From Janthinobacterium sp. 1_2014MBL_MicDiv (lineage in GTDB: Bacteria > Pseudomonadota > Gammaproteobacteria > Burkholderiales > Burkholderiaceae_D), in contig NZ_CP011319.1 in the NCBI RefSeq assembly GCF_001865675.1, positions 248,001-312,000 of the forward strand: DNA of 64,000 bases, in the 5' to 3' direction. The notes under the pieces were generated by a model. The model was not told where the DNA came from. It worked only from the letters and a program-made list of their open reading frames with translations, and searched no databases. Made by a program: the position numbers and the translations under genes. Shown one piece after another: positions 23,259 through 32,290 of this stretch (the stretch's first letter is position 1; each line of letters begins with the position of its first letter).

Positions 23259-24146
23259 CTACTTGAGGATCTTGCGCGCCGCCGCGATGATCTGCCGCGA
23301 CAGCTGCTCCATGCGCGGCGACTGCACCTTCCACGTGTGCCAGTACAGGGCCACGTCGGCGGGGGTCTTGGGGGTGAGCATTTCCACCAGTTCGCCGTCC
23401 GCGTTCGCCTTCAGCAGCAGCTCGGGCACCATGCCGTAGCCGAGGCCATAGCGGATGGCGTTGAAGTGCGAGGTGGCACCCGGCACGTAATGGCAGGGGT
23501 AGGCGCCTTCGGGCAAGCCCAGCGCCTCTTGCAGGTACGACGACTGCAAGGTGTCCTTGCGCGTGTAGGCGACCACGGGCGCCGTGCGCGCCGCCTTGCG
23601 CGTCAGGCCGTGGGCGAACCATTGCTGGCGAAACGCCGGCGTGGCCACCAGCCAGTAGCGCATCACGCCCAGCGGCTCGGCCGTGCAGCCGCGCATGGCT
23701 TTTGCCTCCGTGCTGATGCAGCCGATCGCCATGCCCGTTTCCAGCAAGGTGTACGTGTGGTCCTGGTCTTCCACGGTCAGGTCCAGCAGCACGCGCTCGC
23801 GTATCAGCACCTCGGACAGGGCAGGGAAGAACCAGGTGCCCATCGAATCGGCGTTCAGCGCCAGCACCAGCGTCAGCGGCGCATCCTGCTGCACCGCCAG
23901 TTCCGCCTGCAGGTCCGCTTCCAGCAGCTTGGCGCGTTTCAGGTACTGCATCAGGCGTTGCCCCATGCGCGTGGCGCGCGCGGGGCGGCTGCGCACGATC
24001 AAGGCATTGCCCAGCTGGCTTTCCAGCGCCCGCACGCGCTGCGAAATGGCCGGTGACGTCAGGTGCAGCCGCAGCGCCGCCTGTTCGAAGCTGCCCGTTT
24101 CGACGACGGCGCGGAACGCTTCCGTATGTTTGGGATTGAGATCCAT
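23259..24146 (-). CDS. argP: LysR family regulator, ArgP/LysG type
   Basis: A 295-residue LysR-type regulator with the ArgP/IciA pattern: FRAVVETGSFEQAALRLHLT, SPAISQRVRALESQLGNALI, LALNADSMGTWFFPALSEVL, DLTVEDQDHTYTLLETG and MRGCTAEPLGVMRYWLVATP. ArgP proteins sense lysine/arginine and activate the exporter gene argO. No argO is adjacent; the gene converges on the ABC permease and is divergent from PBP1A. Whether it controls the neighbouring operon is doubtful. The 144-base upstream gap is unusually AT-rich and contains TATCAATACTAAATA and TTTTGATAAGG, forming a loose TATCAA/TTGATA inverted repeat. Confidence 0.85.
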   Translation of the reverse strand: MDLNPKHTEAFRAVVETGSFEQAALRLHLTSPAISQRVRALESQLGNALIVRSRPARATRMGQRLMQYLKRAKLLEADLQAELAVQQDAPLTLVLALNADSMGTWFFPALSEVLIRERVLLDLTVEDQDHTYTLLETGMAIGCISTEAKAMRGCTAEPLGVMRYWLVATPAFRQQWFAHGLTRKAARTAPVVAYTRKDTLQSSYLQEALGLPEGAYPCHYVPGATSHFNAIRYGLGYGMVPELLLKANADGELVEMLTPKTPADVALYWHTWKVQSPRMEQLSRQIIAAARKILK

Positions 24147-24290
24147 GGATACCGCCTAACATAAGAAAAATTTATCAATACTAAATAATACTTACTTTTG
24201 ATAAGGATGGGTGTGTTGCAGTGCACAATGGCTCTTTGATGGAGTGCTGCGCGCCTGCGCGCGGTCTCCTGGCAGCAAAGGAATGACCAT

Positions 24291-26768
24291 ATGGAAACGC
24301 AAGATACGGCGCAAGATAGTGAAAAAGATGGCGCGAAAGCCAGCACCACCACCACTACCACCACCACCCGCAAGCCGCCCTCGAAGCTGGCGCGCAATCT
24401 GAAATTCGGCCTGGGATTGACCCTGGGCCTGGGCCTGTCCGCGGCCCTGGCGGGCGGCTACTGGCTGCGCCAGGCGTGGCAGGATTTGCCGGCCGTCGAA
24501 CACCTGGCGCAATACAAGCCCGCGCTGCCGCTGCGCATCTTTTCCAGCGAAGGCGAGCTGCTGGCCGAATACGGCGAAGAGCGCCGCGAATTCCTGCCAT
24601 TGAAAGAGATCCCGCTGCGCATGCGCCAGGCCTTGCTGGCCATCGAGGATGCGCGTTTCTATGAGCACGGCGCCGTCGATTTCTATGGCTTGACGCGCGC
24701 GACGCTCGCCAACGTCGTCACGGGCCACCACGCGCAGGGCGCCAGCACCATCACCATGCAGGTGGCGCGCGACTTTTTCCTGTCGCGCGAAAAGACCGTG
24801 CAGCGCAAGCTGACGGAGATGCTGCTCGCCTACAAGCTGGAGCAGCACTACGGCAAGGACAAGCTGCTGGAACTGTATATGAACCAGATTTACCTGGGCG
24901 AGCGTTCCTACGGCTTTTCCGCCGCCTCGAACATCTATTTCGACAAGCCGCTGGCCGACGTCAGCATCGCCGAAGCGGCCATGCTGGCCGGCTTGCCGAA
25001 GGCGCCATCGGCCTACAACCCCGTCGCCAATCCGCAGCGCGCCACCGTGCGCCAGCACTACATCCTGCAGCGCATGCGCGAACTCGGTTACATCACCGAG
25101 GCTGAATACGCCGCCGCCGTGGCGGAAAAGCTGGCCCTGAACAAGGACCGCAACAGCTCCGTGCATGCGGCCGCGTATGCGGTCGAGGAAGCGCGCCAGC
25201 TGATCCTGCAAAGCTATCCCGAGGGCGCCTACAGCATGGGCCTGGACGTGACGACGACCATCCGCATGGCGCCGCAGCTCGCGGCCGACAAGTCGCTGCG
25301 CGACGGCTTGCTGAACGCGCAGGCGCGCCGCGGCTACCGTGGTCCCGAAGCGCGCCTGACCGCCTCCGCGGACAGCGCGGCGCGCCAGCTGGCCGCCTAT
25401 CCGGACAGCGGCGAACTGCGCGCAGCGCTCGTGCGCAAGGTCGAGACCGCCGGCAAGCGCCAGGTGACGGCGCAGCTGCGCAATGGCGAGGAAGTCGTGC
25501 TGGCCGCGTCGGATGCGCGCCTGGGCGGCAAGCTGCCGCTCGAGGGCAAGCGCGCCATCGCGGAAAACAGCGTGATCCGCGTGGTGCACGACGCGGCAAA
25601 GAACCGCTGGCTGGTGAGCCAGCTGCCCGAGATGGAAGGCGCGCTCATTTCCGTCGATGCGCACAGCGGCGAAATCGTCGCCATGGCGGGCGGCTTCGAT
25701 TTCTATCGCAACCACTACAACCACGCCACGCAGGCCTACCGCCAGCCCGGTTCCAGCTTCAAGCCCTTCGTGTATTCGGCGGCGCTGGAAAAGGGCTACT
25801 TCCCCGGCACGGCCGTGGACGACACGCAGCGCTTGCTGCTGCCGCAGGAAACGGGCGCGCAGCCGTGGCGTCCGCGCAATTACGGCAACAACTATGAAGG
25901 CTTCATCAGCGTGCGGCGCGGCCTGGTGCGCTCGAAAAACCTGGTGGCCGTCAGCCTGATGCAGGCGGCCGGCCCCGGCTACGTGCAGCACTACGCCACG
26001 CGCTTCGGCTTCGAAGGCGCGCGCAACCCCGTTTCGCTGCCGCTGGCCTTGGGCGCGGGCGCCGTCACGCCGCTGCAGCTGGCGCAATCGTATGCCGTGT
26101 TTGCCAACGGCGGCGTGCAGATGCCGCCAAAGCTGATCAAGGAAGTGCGCAGCCGCAGCGGCGCGGTGCTGTTCAGCGATGCGGCGCCGCGCGCCAAGGA
26201 TGCGCCGGCGCCCGGCACGCAGGTCATCTCCACGCGCAATGCCTACGTCATGGACAGCATGCTGCGCGACGTCGTCAAGAGCGGCACGGGGCGCGGCGCG
26301 CTGGCGCTGGGACGCGGCGACGCGGCCGGCAAGACGGGCACCTCGAACAATGCCTATGACGCCTGGTTCGCCGGCTATTCCTCGGGCCTCGTCTCCGTCG
26401 TCTGGCTCGGCTACGACCAGCCCAAGAGCCTGGGCAACGCCACGGGCGGGACGCTGGCGCTGCCCGTCTGGCGCGACTACATGCAGGTGGCCGTGCAGGG
26501 CCGCCGCGAACAGGTGCTGGCCGAGCCGCAAGGCCTGGCACTGCTCGATGGCGATTACGTGTATGCGGAATACCTGGCCGGCGACTGCCTGCGCGACAGC
26601 CACGCCTTCATCCACAGCAGCGTCAGCTGCGGCAGTGGCGGCCATAACGCCGATACGCGCCTGGCCAACGGCGAAGAGCGCGGCAGCAGCGGCGCCGGCC
26701 ATGAGGCGCGCACCCTGAGCGAAGCGCGCGAACGCGAACAGATTCTCAAATCATTTTCGGAAGAGTAA
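24291..26768 (+). CDS. mrcA: penicillin-binding protein 1A, bifunctional
   Basis: An 825-residue class A penicillin-binding protein that polymerises and crosslinks peptidoglycan. Layout: a short cytoplasmic tail with eight consecutive Thr (residues 19-26), one membrane anchor near residues 41-62, glycosyltransferase-51 domain with catalytic Glu119 in LLAIEDARFYEHG and QVARDFFLSREKTVQRKLTE, a linker/OB region, then the transpeptidase with Ser488 in SSFK and the KTGTS motif at Lys681. The ATG has AAGGA eight bases upstream. It is longer at the C-terminus than the core domain, ending in a Ser/Gly-rich, charged tail. The TRIC-like gene follows after four bases. Confidence 0.93.
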   Translation: METQDTAQDSEKDGAKASTTTTTTTTRKPPSKLARNLKFGLGLTLGLGLSAALAGGYWLRQAWQDLPAVEHLAQYKPALPLRIFSSEGELLAEYGEERREFLPLKEIPLRMRQALLAIEDARFYEHGAVDFYGLTRATLANVVTGHHAQGASTITMQVARDFFLSREKTVQRKLTEMLLAYKLEQHYGKDKLLELYMNQIYLGERSYGFSAASNIYFDKPLADVSIAEAAMLAGLPKAPSAYNPVANPQRATVRQHYILQRMRELGYITEAEYAAAVAEKLALNKDRNSSVHAAAYAVEEARQLILQSYPEGAYSMGLDVTTTIRMAPQLAADKSLRDGLLNAQARRGYRGPEARLTASADSAARQLAAYPDSGELRAALVRKVETAGKRQVTAQLRNGEEVVLAASDARLGGKLPLEGKRAIAENSVIRVVHDAAKNRWLVSQLPEMEGALISVDAHSGEIVAMAGGFDFYRNHYNHATQAYRQPGSSFKPFVYSAALEKGYFPGTAVDDTQRLLLPQETGAQPWRPRNYGNNYEGFISVRRGLVRSKNLVAVSLMQAAGPGYVQHYATRFGFEGARNPVSLPLALGAGAVTPLQLAQSYAVFANGGVQMPPKLIKEVRSRSGAVLFSDAAPRAKDAPAPGTQVISTRNAYVMDSMLRDVVKSGTGRGALALGRGDAAGKTGTSNNAYDAWFAGYSSGLVSVVWLGYDQPKSLGNATGGTLALPVWRDYMQVAVQGRREQVLAEPQGLALLDGDYVYAEYLAGDCLRDSHAFIHSSVSCGSGGHNADTRLANGEERGSSGAGHEARTLSEAREREQILKSFSEE
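24345..24368 (+). repeat. ACC trinucleotide run in PBP1A
   Basis: Eight consecutive Thr codons, seven ACC and one ACT, in the cytoplasmic tail of PBP1A. Length changes by slippage would stay in frame and only lengthen or shorten the tail. Confidence 0.9.
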
Positions 26769-26772
26769 GACC

Positions 26773-27396
26773 ATGTTGTTATATACGATATACCTGGTGG
26801 CGATTGTCGCCGAAGCGATGTCCGGCGCCATCATGGGCATGCGGCGCGGCATGGATCTGTTCGGCATCTGCATGATCGGCACCGTCACGGCGCTCGGCGG
26901 CGGCACCATCCGCGACGTGCTGCTGGGGCACTATCCGCTGGGCTGGATCGCACACCCCGAGTATCTGCTGTTTACGGTGGGCGCGGCCGTCGTCACGGCC
27001 GTCGTGGCGCGCTACCTGCACCACTTGCGCACGGTATTCCTGCTGGTCGACGGACTGGGGCTGGTGGCGTTTTGCGTGATCGGCTGCGACATCGCCATGT
27101 CGGCCAAGATGCATCCGGCCATCGTCGTGCTGGCGGGGATGATCACGGGCGTCTTCGGCGGCCTGCTGCGCGATATCCTGTGCAACCAGATTCCGCTGGT
27201 GCTGCAGCGCGAAGTGTATGCCACCGTGGCCCTGTTTACGGGCAGCCTGTACGTGGGCCTGCTGTACTTCAAGGTCGACAGCGCGGTGGCGCAGCTGGCG
27301 TCCATCGGCGCCGGCTTCCTGTTCCGTTTCCTGGCCCTGCATTTCGAGTGGCGCCTGCCGAACTTCAATGGCGACCGCATACGCGGTTTCGAGTAG
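26773..27396 (+). CDS. TRIC-type membrane channel, UPF0126/YicG family
   Basis: A 207-residue inner membrane protein with about seven hydrophobic segments. Two repeats carry the glycine-rich family motif: MRRGMDLFGICMIGTVTALG followed by GGTIRDVLLGHYPLGWI, and AGMITGVFGGLLRDILCNQI. Bacterial members related to TRIC channels conduct monovalent cations. The N-terminus and glycine motifs make the family clear; the physiological role is not known. It starts four bases after PBP1A and is probably cotranscribed. Confidence 0.9.
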   Translation: MLLYTIYLVAIVAEAMSGAIMGMRRGMDLFGICMIGTVTALGGGTIRDVLLGHYPLGWIAHPEYLLFTVGAAVVTAVVARYLHHLRTVFLLVDGLGLVAFCVIGCDIAMSAKMHPAIVVLAGMITGVFGGLLRDILCNQIPLVLQREVYATVALFTGSLYVGLLYFKVDSAVAQLASIGAGFLFRFLALHFEWRLPNFNGDRIRGFE

Positions 27397-27492
27397 GGCG
27401 GCGGCCAGGTGAATATTTTCACGCGCATGTAACCCCTTTTTCTGCGCCGCTGCGTTTCATGGTTGACACCCCAGCCAACCGGAGAAGAAGCG

Positions 27493-29370
27493 ATGCCCAG
27501 CGCCCTCAAGATCACATTGATACTGTCCCTGCTGCTGTCGGCAGGCAGCCATGCCGCCGACACGGCGCCGCGCAAGACCCTGGCGCCGTTTGCCAGCGAG
27601 CAGGCGCTGGGCAGCTACCTGCAACAGCTACAGGCGCGCCAGGCGGCGCTGGTGCTGAAACAGCAGAAACTGCAGCGCGCCACGGCGCAATACACGGCCG
27701 TGCCCCCGGCACCGCCGGCCGCGCCGATGGCGGCGGAGGCGGCGGCAAAATCGGCGGATGCGGCCGAATCGGTCACCAACGTGCAGACGGCGGGCGTGGA
27801 CGAAGGCGGCATCGTCAAGCTGCACGGCAAGCACCTGGTGATGCTCCGGCGCGGCAAGCTGTTCACGGTGCAGGTGGGGGGCAATGCGCTGCAGCCCGTC
27901 GCCTCGCTCGATGCGTTCGCGCCTGGCAGCGACCCGTCGGGCAGCTGGTATGACGAGATGCTGATCGATGGCGACACGCTGGTGGTGATCGGCTACAGCT
28001 ACAGCCGGGGCGGCACGGAGATCGGCCTGTTCGACATCGGTGCCGACGGCAAGCTGGCCTACCGTTCCACCTACCATTTGCGCTCCAACGACTATTATTC
28101 GTCGCGCAATTACGCCAGCCGCCTGGTCGGCAGCAAGCTGGTGTTCTACTCGCCCTTGTCGCTGGACTTGCGCCGTGGCGATCCGTTCGGCGGCTTTCCC
28201 GCGCTGCGCCGCTGGCGTCCCGACGCCGTGCCGTCCGACTTCAAGCGCATCGCGCCCGCCACGCGCATCTACCGCACCGATGAAGAGCCCGAACCCGGCG
28301 CCGGCCTGACCCTGCACACGGTCACCGTGTGCGACCTGGCCCGGCGCGACATGCGCTGCGAAGCGACCGCCGTCATGGGGCCGCAGGGCCGTGTGTTTTA
28401 TGTCTCGGGCGAGTCCGTTTTCGTGTGGACGACACGCCGTGGCAGCGATTCGGGCGTGTTCCGCATTCCCCTCGACGGCAGCGCGCCCAGCGCCCTGAAG
28501 GTGGCTGGCGCGCCCGTCGACCAGTTCTCGTTCCTGGAAAGCCTTGACGGCCACCTGAACGTCCTGCTGCGCGCCGAAGGGCAGGGCGACGCCATGTGGG
28601 ATGGCGCGCGCGGCCGGGGCGACATGGCCTTGCTGCGCGTGCCGCTGGCATCGTTTTCCGATGGCCGCGACAGCGCGCCGGCCGGCAGCTACAAGCCCTT
28701 GCCCGGTGGCGGCGGCTATGGTTTGCAGAACCGCTATGTGGGACCGTATCTGCTGTATGGAAACGCAGGCAATGGCGGACGCCGACAGGCGGACCAGGCC
28801 TGGCCGCGCCAGCCCCTGTATGCCGTGCGCTGGGCCGACGCGGGCAGCGTGCAGGCGCTGTCCCTGCCGCACGGCGTGGAGCGCATCGAGGCGCTGGGCA
28901 ATGACGCCGTGGCGATCGGCGCGCAGGGCAGGGACCTGCATTTCAGCAGCATCCGCCTGGGGGCGCAGGCGGCGATTGCCACGCGCTACATCCGCGCCGA
29001 CGCGGCGCAGGGCGAGTCGCGCAGCCACGGCTTTTTCTACAAGCCGCAAACGGCCAGCGAGGGCGTCATCGGCCTGCCCATCCTGGGCGCGGACGAGCGG
29101 CCAGGCTTGAACAGGCCTTCTGCATCCGTCCTGTACCTGCGCAACAGCGGCTTGCAACTGACGGAACTGGGCGCGCTGGCGGCGCGGCCCGGCCCGGCGC
29201 CGGACGATGGTTGCCGCGCATCGTGCGTGGACTGGTACGGCAATGCGCGGCCCCTGTTCCTGCAGGGTCGGGTCTTCGCCCTGCTGGGCTATGAATTGGT
29301 GGAAGGGGCGCTCAAGGAGGGGCAGGTCCGTGAAGTGCGCCGCCTCAGCTATGCGCCCGCCGCCCGCTGA
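27493..29370 (+). CDS. secreted beta-propeller domain protein
   Basis: A 625-residue exported protein. Residues 1-22 form a Sec signal (MPSALKITLILSLLLSAGSH, AADT). After a Gln-rich helical segment comes the family signature TNVQTAGVDEGGIVKLHGKH at about residues 98-117, known from the Beta_propel family (PF09826) of archaeal and bacterial surface proteins. The remainder gives repeated propeller strands, with a CRASCVDWYGNARPLFLQGR segment near the end. The function is unknown. The start at 27493 is chosen because ten earlier codons precede a clear signal peptide. An ECF sigma factor follows 61 bases downstream. Confidence 0.8.
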   Translation: MPSALKITLILSLLLSAGSHAADTAPRKTLAPFASEQALGSYLQQLQARQAALVLKQQKLQRATAQYTAVPPAPPAAPMAAEAAAKSADAAESVTNVQTAGVDEGGIVKLHGKHLVMLRRGKLFTVQVGGNALQPVASLDAFAPGSDPSGSWYDEMLIDGDTLVVIGYSYSRGGTEIGLFDIGADGKLAYRSTYHLRSNDYYSSRNYASRLVGSKLVFYSPLSLDLRRGDPFGGFPALRRWRPDAVPSDFKRIAPATRIYRTDEEPEPGAGLTLHTVTVCDLARRDMRCEATAVMGPQGRVFYVSGESVFVWTTRRGSDSGVFRIPLDGSAPSALKVAGAPVDQFSFLESLDGHLNVLLRAEGQGDAMWDGARGRGDMALLRVPLASFSDGRDSAPAGSYKPLPGGGGYGLQNRYVGPYLLYGNAGNGGRRQADQAWPRQPLYAVRWADAGSVQALSLPHGVERIEALGNDAVAIGAQGRDLHFSSIRLGAQAAIATRYIRADAAQGESRSHGFFYKPQTASEGVIGLPILGADERPGLNRPSASVLYLRNSGLQLTELGALAARPGPAPDDGCRASCVDWYGNARPLFLQGRVFALLGYELVEGALKEGQVREVRRLSYAPAAR

Positions 29371-29431
29371 CGCGATGGTGAGCGACGCGCGGCATTTGTC
29401 GCTGCCGCGTAGTTCGGCTACACTGGTCCGC

Positions 29432-30004
29432 ATGCCCGATACCTTGATCAACGCGACGGATGAAGAGCTGATGCTGCGCTACAGTGCCGGCGACCTGCCG
29501 TCGTTCCGCGAGCTGTACCGGCGCCATAGCCAGGGGCTGTACCGCTTCGTGGCCTGGCGTGCGCCGCGCCGCGCCTGGGTCGACGAGATCGTGCAGGACG
29601 CCTGGGCCAGCCTGCACGCGGCGCGCGCCGGCTACCGGCCGCAGGCGGCGTTTCGCACCTATCTGTACCAGATCGCGCGCAACCGCCTGATCGACATCCT
29701 GCGCCAGCGGGAAGGCCAGGCGCAGGATGGCGAAGCACCGGGCGAGCTGGCGTCCGAGGGCGCCTCGCCGCAGCAGTCGCTGGAACAGAAGCAGCAGCAC
29801 GCGCTGCTGCATGCGGCCATCGCCGCCCTGCCGGCCGAGCAAAAAGAGGCGCTGGTGCTGCAGCAGTTCAGCGGCATGAGCATCCTGGATATCGCCGTGG
29901 TGACGGGGGCGGAAGCGGAAACCGTCAAGAGCCGGCTGCGCTACGCCATGCAGAAATTGCGCGCGGGGCTCGATAGCGCCGCGGGCGCGGGAGGACAGGC
30001 ATGA
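29432..30004 (+). CDS. ECF-type RNA polymerase sigma factor
   Basis: A 190-residue sigma-70 family factor of the extracytoplasmic-function group. Region 2 reads FRELYRRHSQGLYRFVAWRA, VDEIVQDAWASLHAARAGYR and FRTYLYQIARNRLIDILRQR. Region 4 reads ALPAEQKEALVLQQFSGMSI, DIAVVTGAEAETVKSRLRYA. Its TGA overlaps the ATG of the next gene (ATGA), as usual for a sigma and its membrane-bound partner. The target promoters cannot be read from this window, although the upstream propeller gene is a natural candidate. Confidence 0.92.
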   Translation: MPDTLINATDEELMLRYSAGDLPSFRELYRRHSQGLYRFVAWRAPRRAWVDEIVQDAWASLHAARAGYRPQAAFRTYLYQIARNRLIDILRQREGQAQDGEAPGELASEGASPQQSLEQKQQHALLHAAIAALPAEQKEALVLQQFSGMSILDIAVVTGAEAETVKSRLRYAMQKLRAGLDSAAGAGGQA

Positions 30005-30855
30005 CTACGCACAGGACAGACCAAGATCAAGACCACGAAGCCGGCGACGATGCATTGCATGCGCTGCTGGCCAGCTTGCCGCAGCCCGCGCCTTCCAGCG
30101 CGCTCGATGCGGCCATCCTGGCAGACGCTGAAAAGGCGTTGGCAGCACCCGTGGCCGCCAACGACAGTGCCGATGGCGTGCTGCGCACCCTGCCGGCAAA
30201 AAAGGCGCCCGATTATCTGCAGCGCTGGCGCGTTCCGCTGGGGCTGGCCGCGGCCGTGCTGCTGACGGTGAACCTGATCGGCGTGGACTGGTTCGGCTCG
30301 AAGCCGGCGCAATTTCCCGTCGTCGGGGAGCCGCTCACGCAGGAGGTGATACCGGTGCCTGATACCGCACCGGCGCCGCTTGCCGATGCGGCATCGCAGC
30401 CAGCGCCACGCCCGCCGCCGGCGGTGCCGGCCCCGCGCGCGCAAGCCAAGATGGCGGCCAGGCCGGCGCCGCAGGCCGAACCGACGCCTGTACCTGCCGT
30501 ACGGCCAGCGCCCCAGCTGACGGCGACGCTACCCCTGGCGCCGCCGGCGCCACCGCCCCCACCGCCGCCAGCCACGCCAATGCGCGAGGCGATGGAGCAG
30601 CAAGCGGCCATGCGGGCCGAATCGGGCCTGCAGCACCAGGCGCTGGCGATGCCCGCTCCCGTTGCTGCGCGCTCCGCACCGCTGCCGCCGCCGGCCAGGC
30701 TCGACGCGTCCGTGTGGCTGGTGAAGATCGACGCCCTGCTCAAGGCGGGCGAAGGTGCGCTGGCGCAGCAGGAGTGGGCCGCGTTCAGGCAGGCCTATCC
30801 CGATTATCCGGTGGCCGAAGAGCTGCGGCAGCGGCTGGAAAAGCTGAAACAGTAG
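30001..30855 (+). CDS. proline-rich single-span membrane protein, putative anti-sigma factor
   Basis: A 284-residue protein. The N-terminal 70 residues are soluble and acidic, then one membrane helix is visible in VPLGLAAAVLLTVNLIGVDW (about residues 79-98). A long Pro/Ala-rich stretch follows, including a run of seven prolines, and a short helical C-terminal domain ends VAEELRQRLEKLKQ. Position (four-base overlap with an ECF sigma gene) and topology argue for an anti-sigma factor. I do not see the HxxxCxxC zinc motif common in that group, so the sigma-binding part is not recognisable by eye. Alternative: a TonB-like linker protein. Confidence 0.65.
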   Translation: MTTHRTDQDQDHEAGDDALHALLASLPQPAPSSALDAAILADAEKALAAPVAANDSADGVLRTLPAKKAPDYLQRWRVPLGLAAAVLLTVNLIGVDWFGSKPAQFPVVGEPLTQEVIPVPDTAPAPLADAASQPAPRPPPAVPAPRAQAKMAARPAPQAEPTPVPAVRPAPQLTATLPLAPPAPPPPPPPATPMREAMEQQAAMRAESGLQHQALAMPAPVAARSAPLPPPARLDASVWLVKIDALLKAGEGALAQQEWAAFRQAYPDYPVAEELRQRLEKLKQ

Positions 30856-30861
30856 CGCAGG

Positions 30862-32007
30862 CTACACGATCCCCTTCTTGCGCTCCCACACGGCGCTGCC
30901 GACGAAAATGGCGGCGCAGACCCACATCACGGCCGGCAGCGCGTTGACGCCCGCCGATTGCATCAAGACGCCCGTCAGCAGGGGGCCGCCGCCGCTGGTG
31001 ACACCCCAGGTGGCGTTGACGATGGCGCTGGCGCTGGTCAGCGACAGGCCCGTGAAACGCTCGCCGCACGCCACCAGCGCCAGCATGTAGATGCCGCCCG
31101 CCGCGGCGCCCAGCAGCAACAGCAAGGTCCACCACAGCCACGGCGTGCCGACGGCGAACGGCAGCAACGGCAACAGCAGGCAGACGGCCACGCCGCAGCC
31201 CGCATGGACTTTGGCGCGGCCGAAGCGGTCGGCCATCCATCCCAAGGCGAATTGCAAGCCCGTGTCGCCCACCAGTACCACGGTGGCCGATAGCAGGGCC
31301 AGGTCCGTGCCGATGCCGTGTTCCATCGCATACAGGGGCAGCAGGCTCAATGCCAGCGTGTCGAACAGGGCGAAGAAGGCCGCGCCCAGCACGATCATCG
31401 GCATGCGCGGCAGGATCAAGGTCCATTTCACGCCATGCTCTTCCTGCTCCTTTTCCGGGCCGCTGTTCGAGATCAGCATCAGGCCCGGCACGGCGAGCAG
31501 GAATAGCAGGCCGCAGGCGGCGAAGCTCCACGTAATCCTGTCGTTGAACAGCGCCACCAGGGCGGGACCGATCAGCTGGAAGAAGGTAAAACTGGTGGTG
31601 TACATGGCCACCACCCTGCCCCGCGAATTGTCGGGCGCGAGCCGGTTCACCCACGCTTCGCCGATGGTAAACAACACGCCCATGGCGCCGCCAAACAGGA
31701 AGCGCAGCACGCTCCACGCCAGCAGGTGGTCGGTGAACTGCATGGCGATCGTTGCCAGCGAGGCCACCCAGACGGCGCCCAGCATGGTGGCGCGCGCGCC
31801 AAAGCGCCCCACCCAGCCAGAGACGAACGGCGAAGCGGCCAGGATGCCGAGGGCGCTGACGGCCGTGATCATGCCGATGATGTCCGTACTCACGCCGCGC
31901 TGGTGCAGTGTCAATGCGGTGAGCGGCATGGTCGCGCCCAGTCCCAGGCCGACCACGCCGATACTCACCACGAGGGCGAAGAAATCGCGCCACGGCATGT
32001 GCTTCAT
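30862..32007 (-). CDS. MFS transporter
   Basis: A 381-residue major facilitator with about twelve hydrophobic segments. The first loop GWVGRFGARATML and later GWMADRFGRAKVHAGC are the two copies of the MFS signature (G-x-x-x-D/G-R-x-G-R/A). YcaD-like proteins, of which it reminds me, are putative drug/metabolite exporters. Substrate unknown. It converges on the anti-sigma gene with six bases between stops and is divergent from the polyamine operon. Confidence 0.88.
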   Translation of the reverse strand: MKHMPWRDFFALVVSIGVVGLGLGATMPLTALTLHQRGVSTDIIGMITAVSALGILAASPFVSGWVGRFGARATMLGAVWVASLATIAMQFTDHLLAWSVLRFLFGGAMGVLFTIGEAWVNRLAPDNSRGRVVAMYTTSFTFFQLIGPALVALFNDRITWSFAACGLLFLLAVPGLMLISNSGPEKEQEEHGVKWTLILPRMPMIVLGAAFFALFDTLALSLLPLYAMEHGIGTDLALLSATVVLVGDTGLQFALGWMADRFGRAKVHAGCGVAVCLLLPLLPFAVGTPWLWWTLLLLLGAAAGGIYMLALVACGERFTGLSLTSASAIVNATWGVTSGGGPLLTGVLMQSAGVNALPAVMWVCAAIFVGSAVWERKKGIV

Positions 32008-32290
32008 GGCAGCCTCCGCGCGAGGGAAAGCAAGGTCGGGATGGCGTGAAAGTGGTGTGGATGCATGGGAAAGAGGGGGACTTTGCCGGTGGCGCTGGCA
32101 TTTGGCGCCGGACGGGCATATGATGATTTTACGAAAGACAATATGGCAAAGCCGTAGTGTAGCCGCAGGACGGTCCCGTTGGCCACGCCCATGGGTGTGG
32201 CCGCTGCCGCCGGCTCTGCTATACAGTGAAGCGAGCGGCAGCGCTGTTTGGCGCTGTCATTGGATCGTCACGCCAGCGAGGTAGCACTCT

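Noticed and set aside
24192..26702. 836-codon minus-strand open frame over PBP1A
   Set aside because: Shadow of PBP1A; no domain and Ala/Arg/His/Gln repeats typical of antisense GC-rich DNA.
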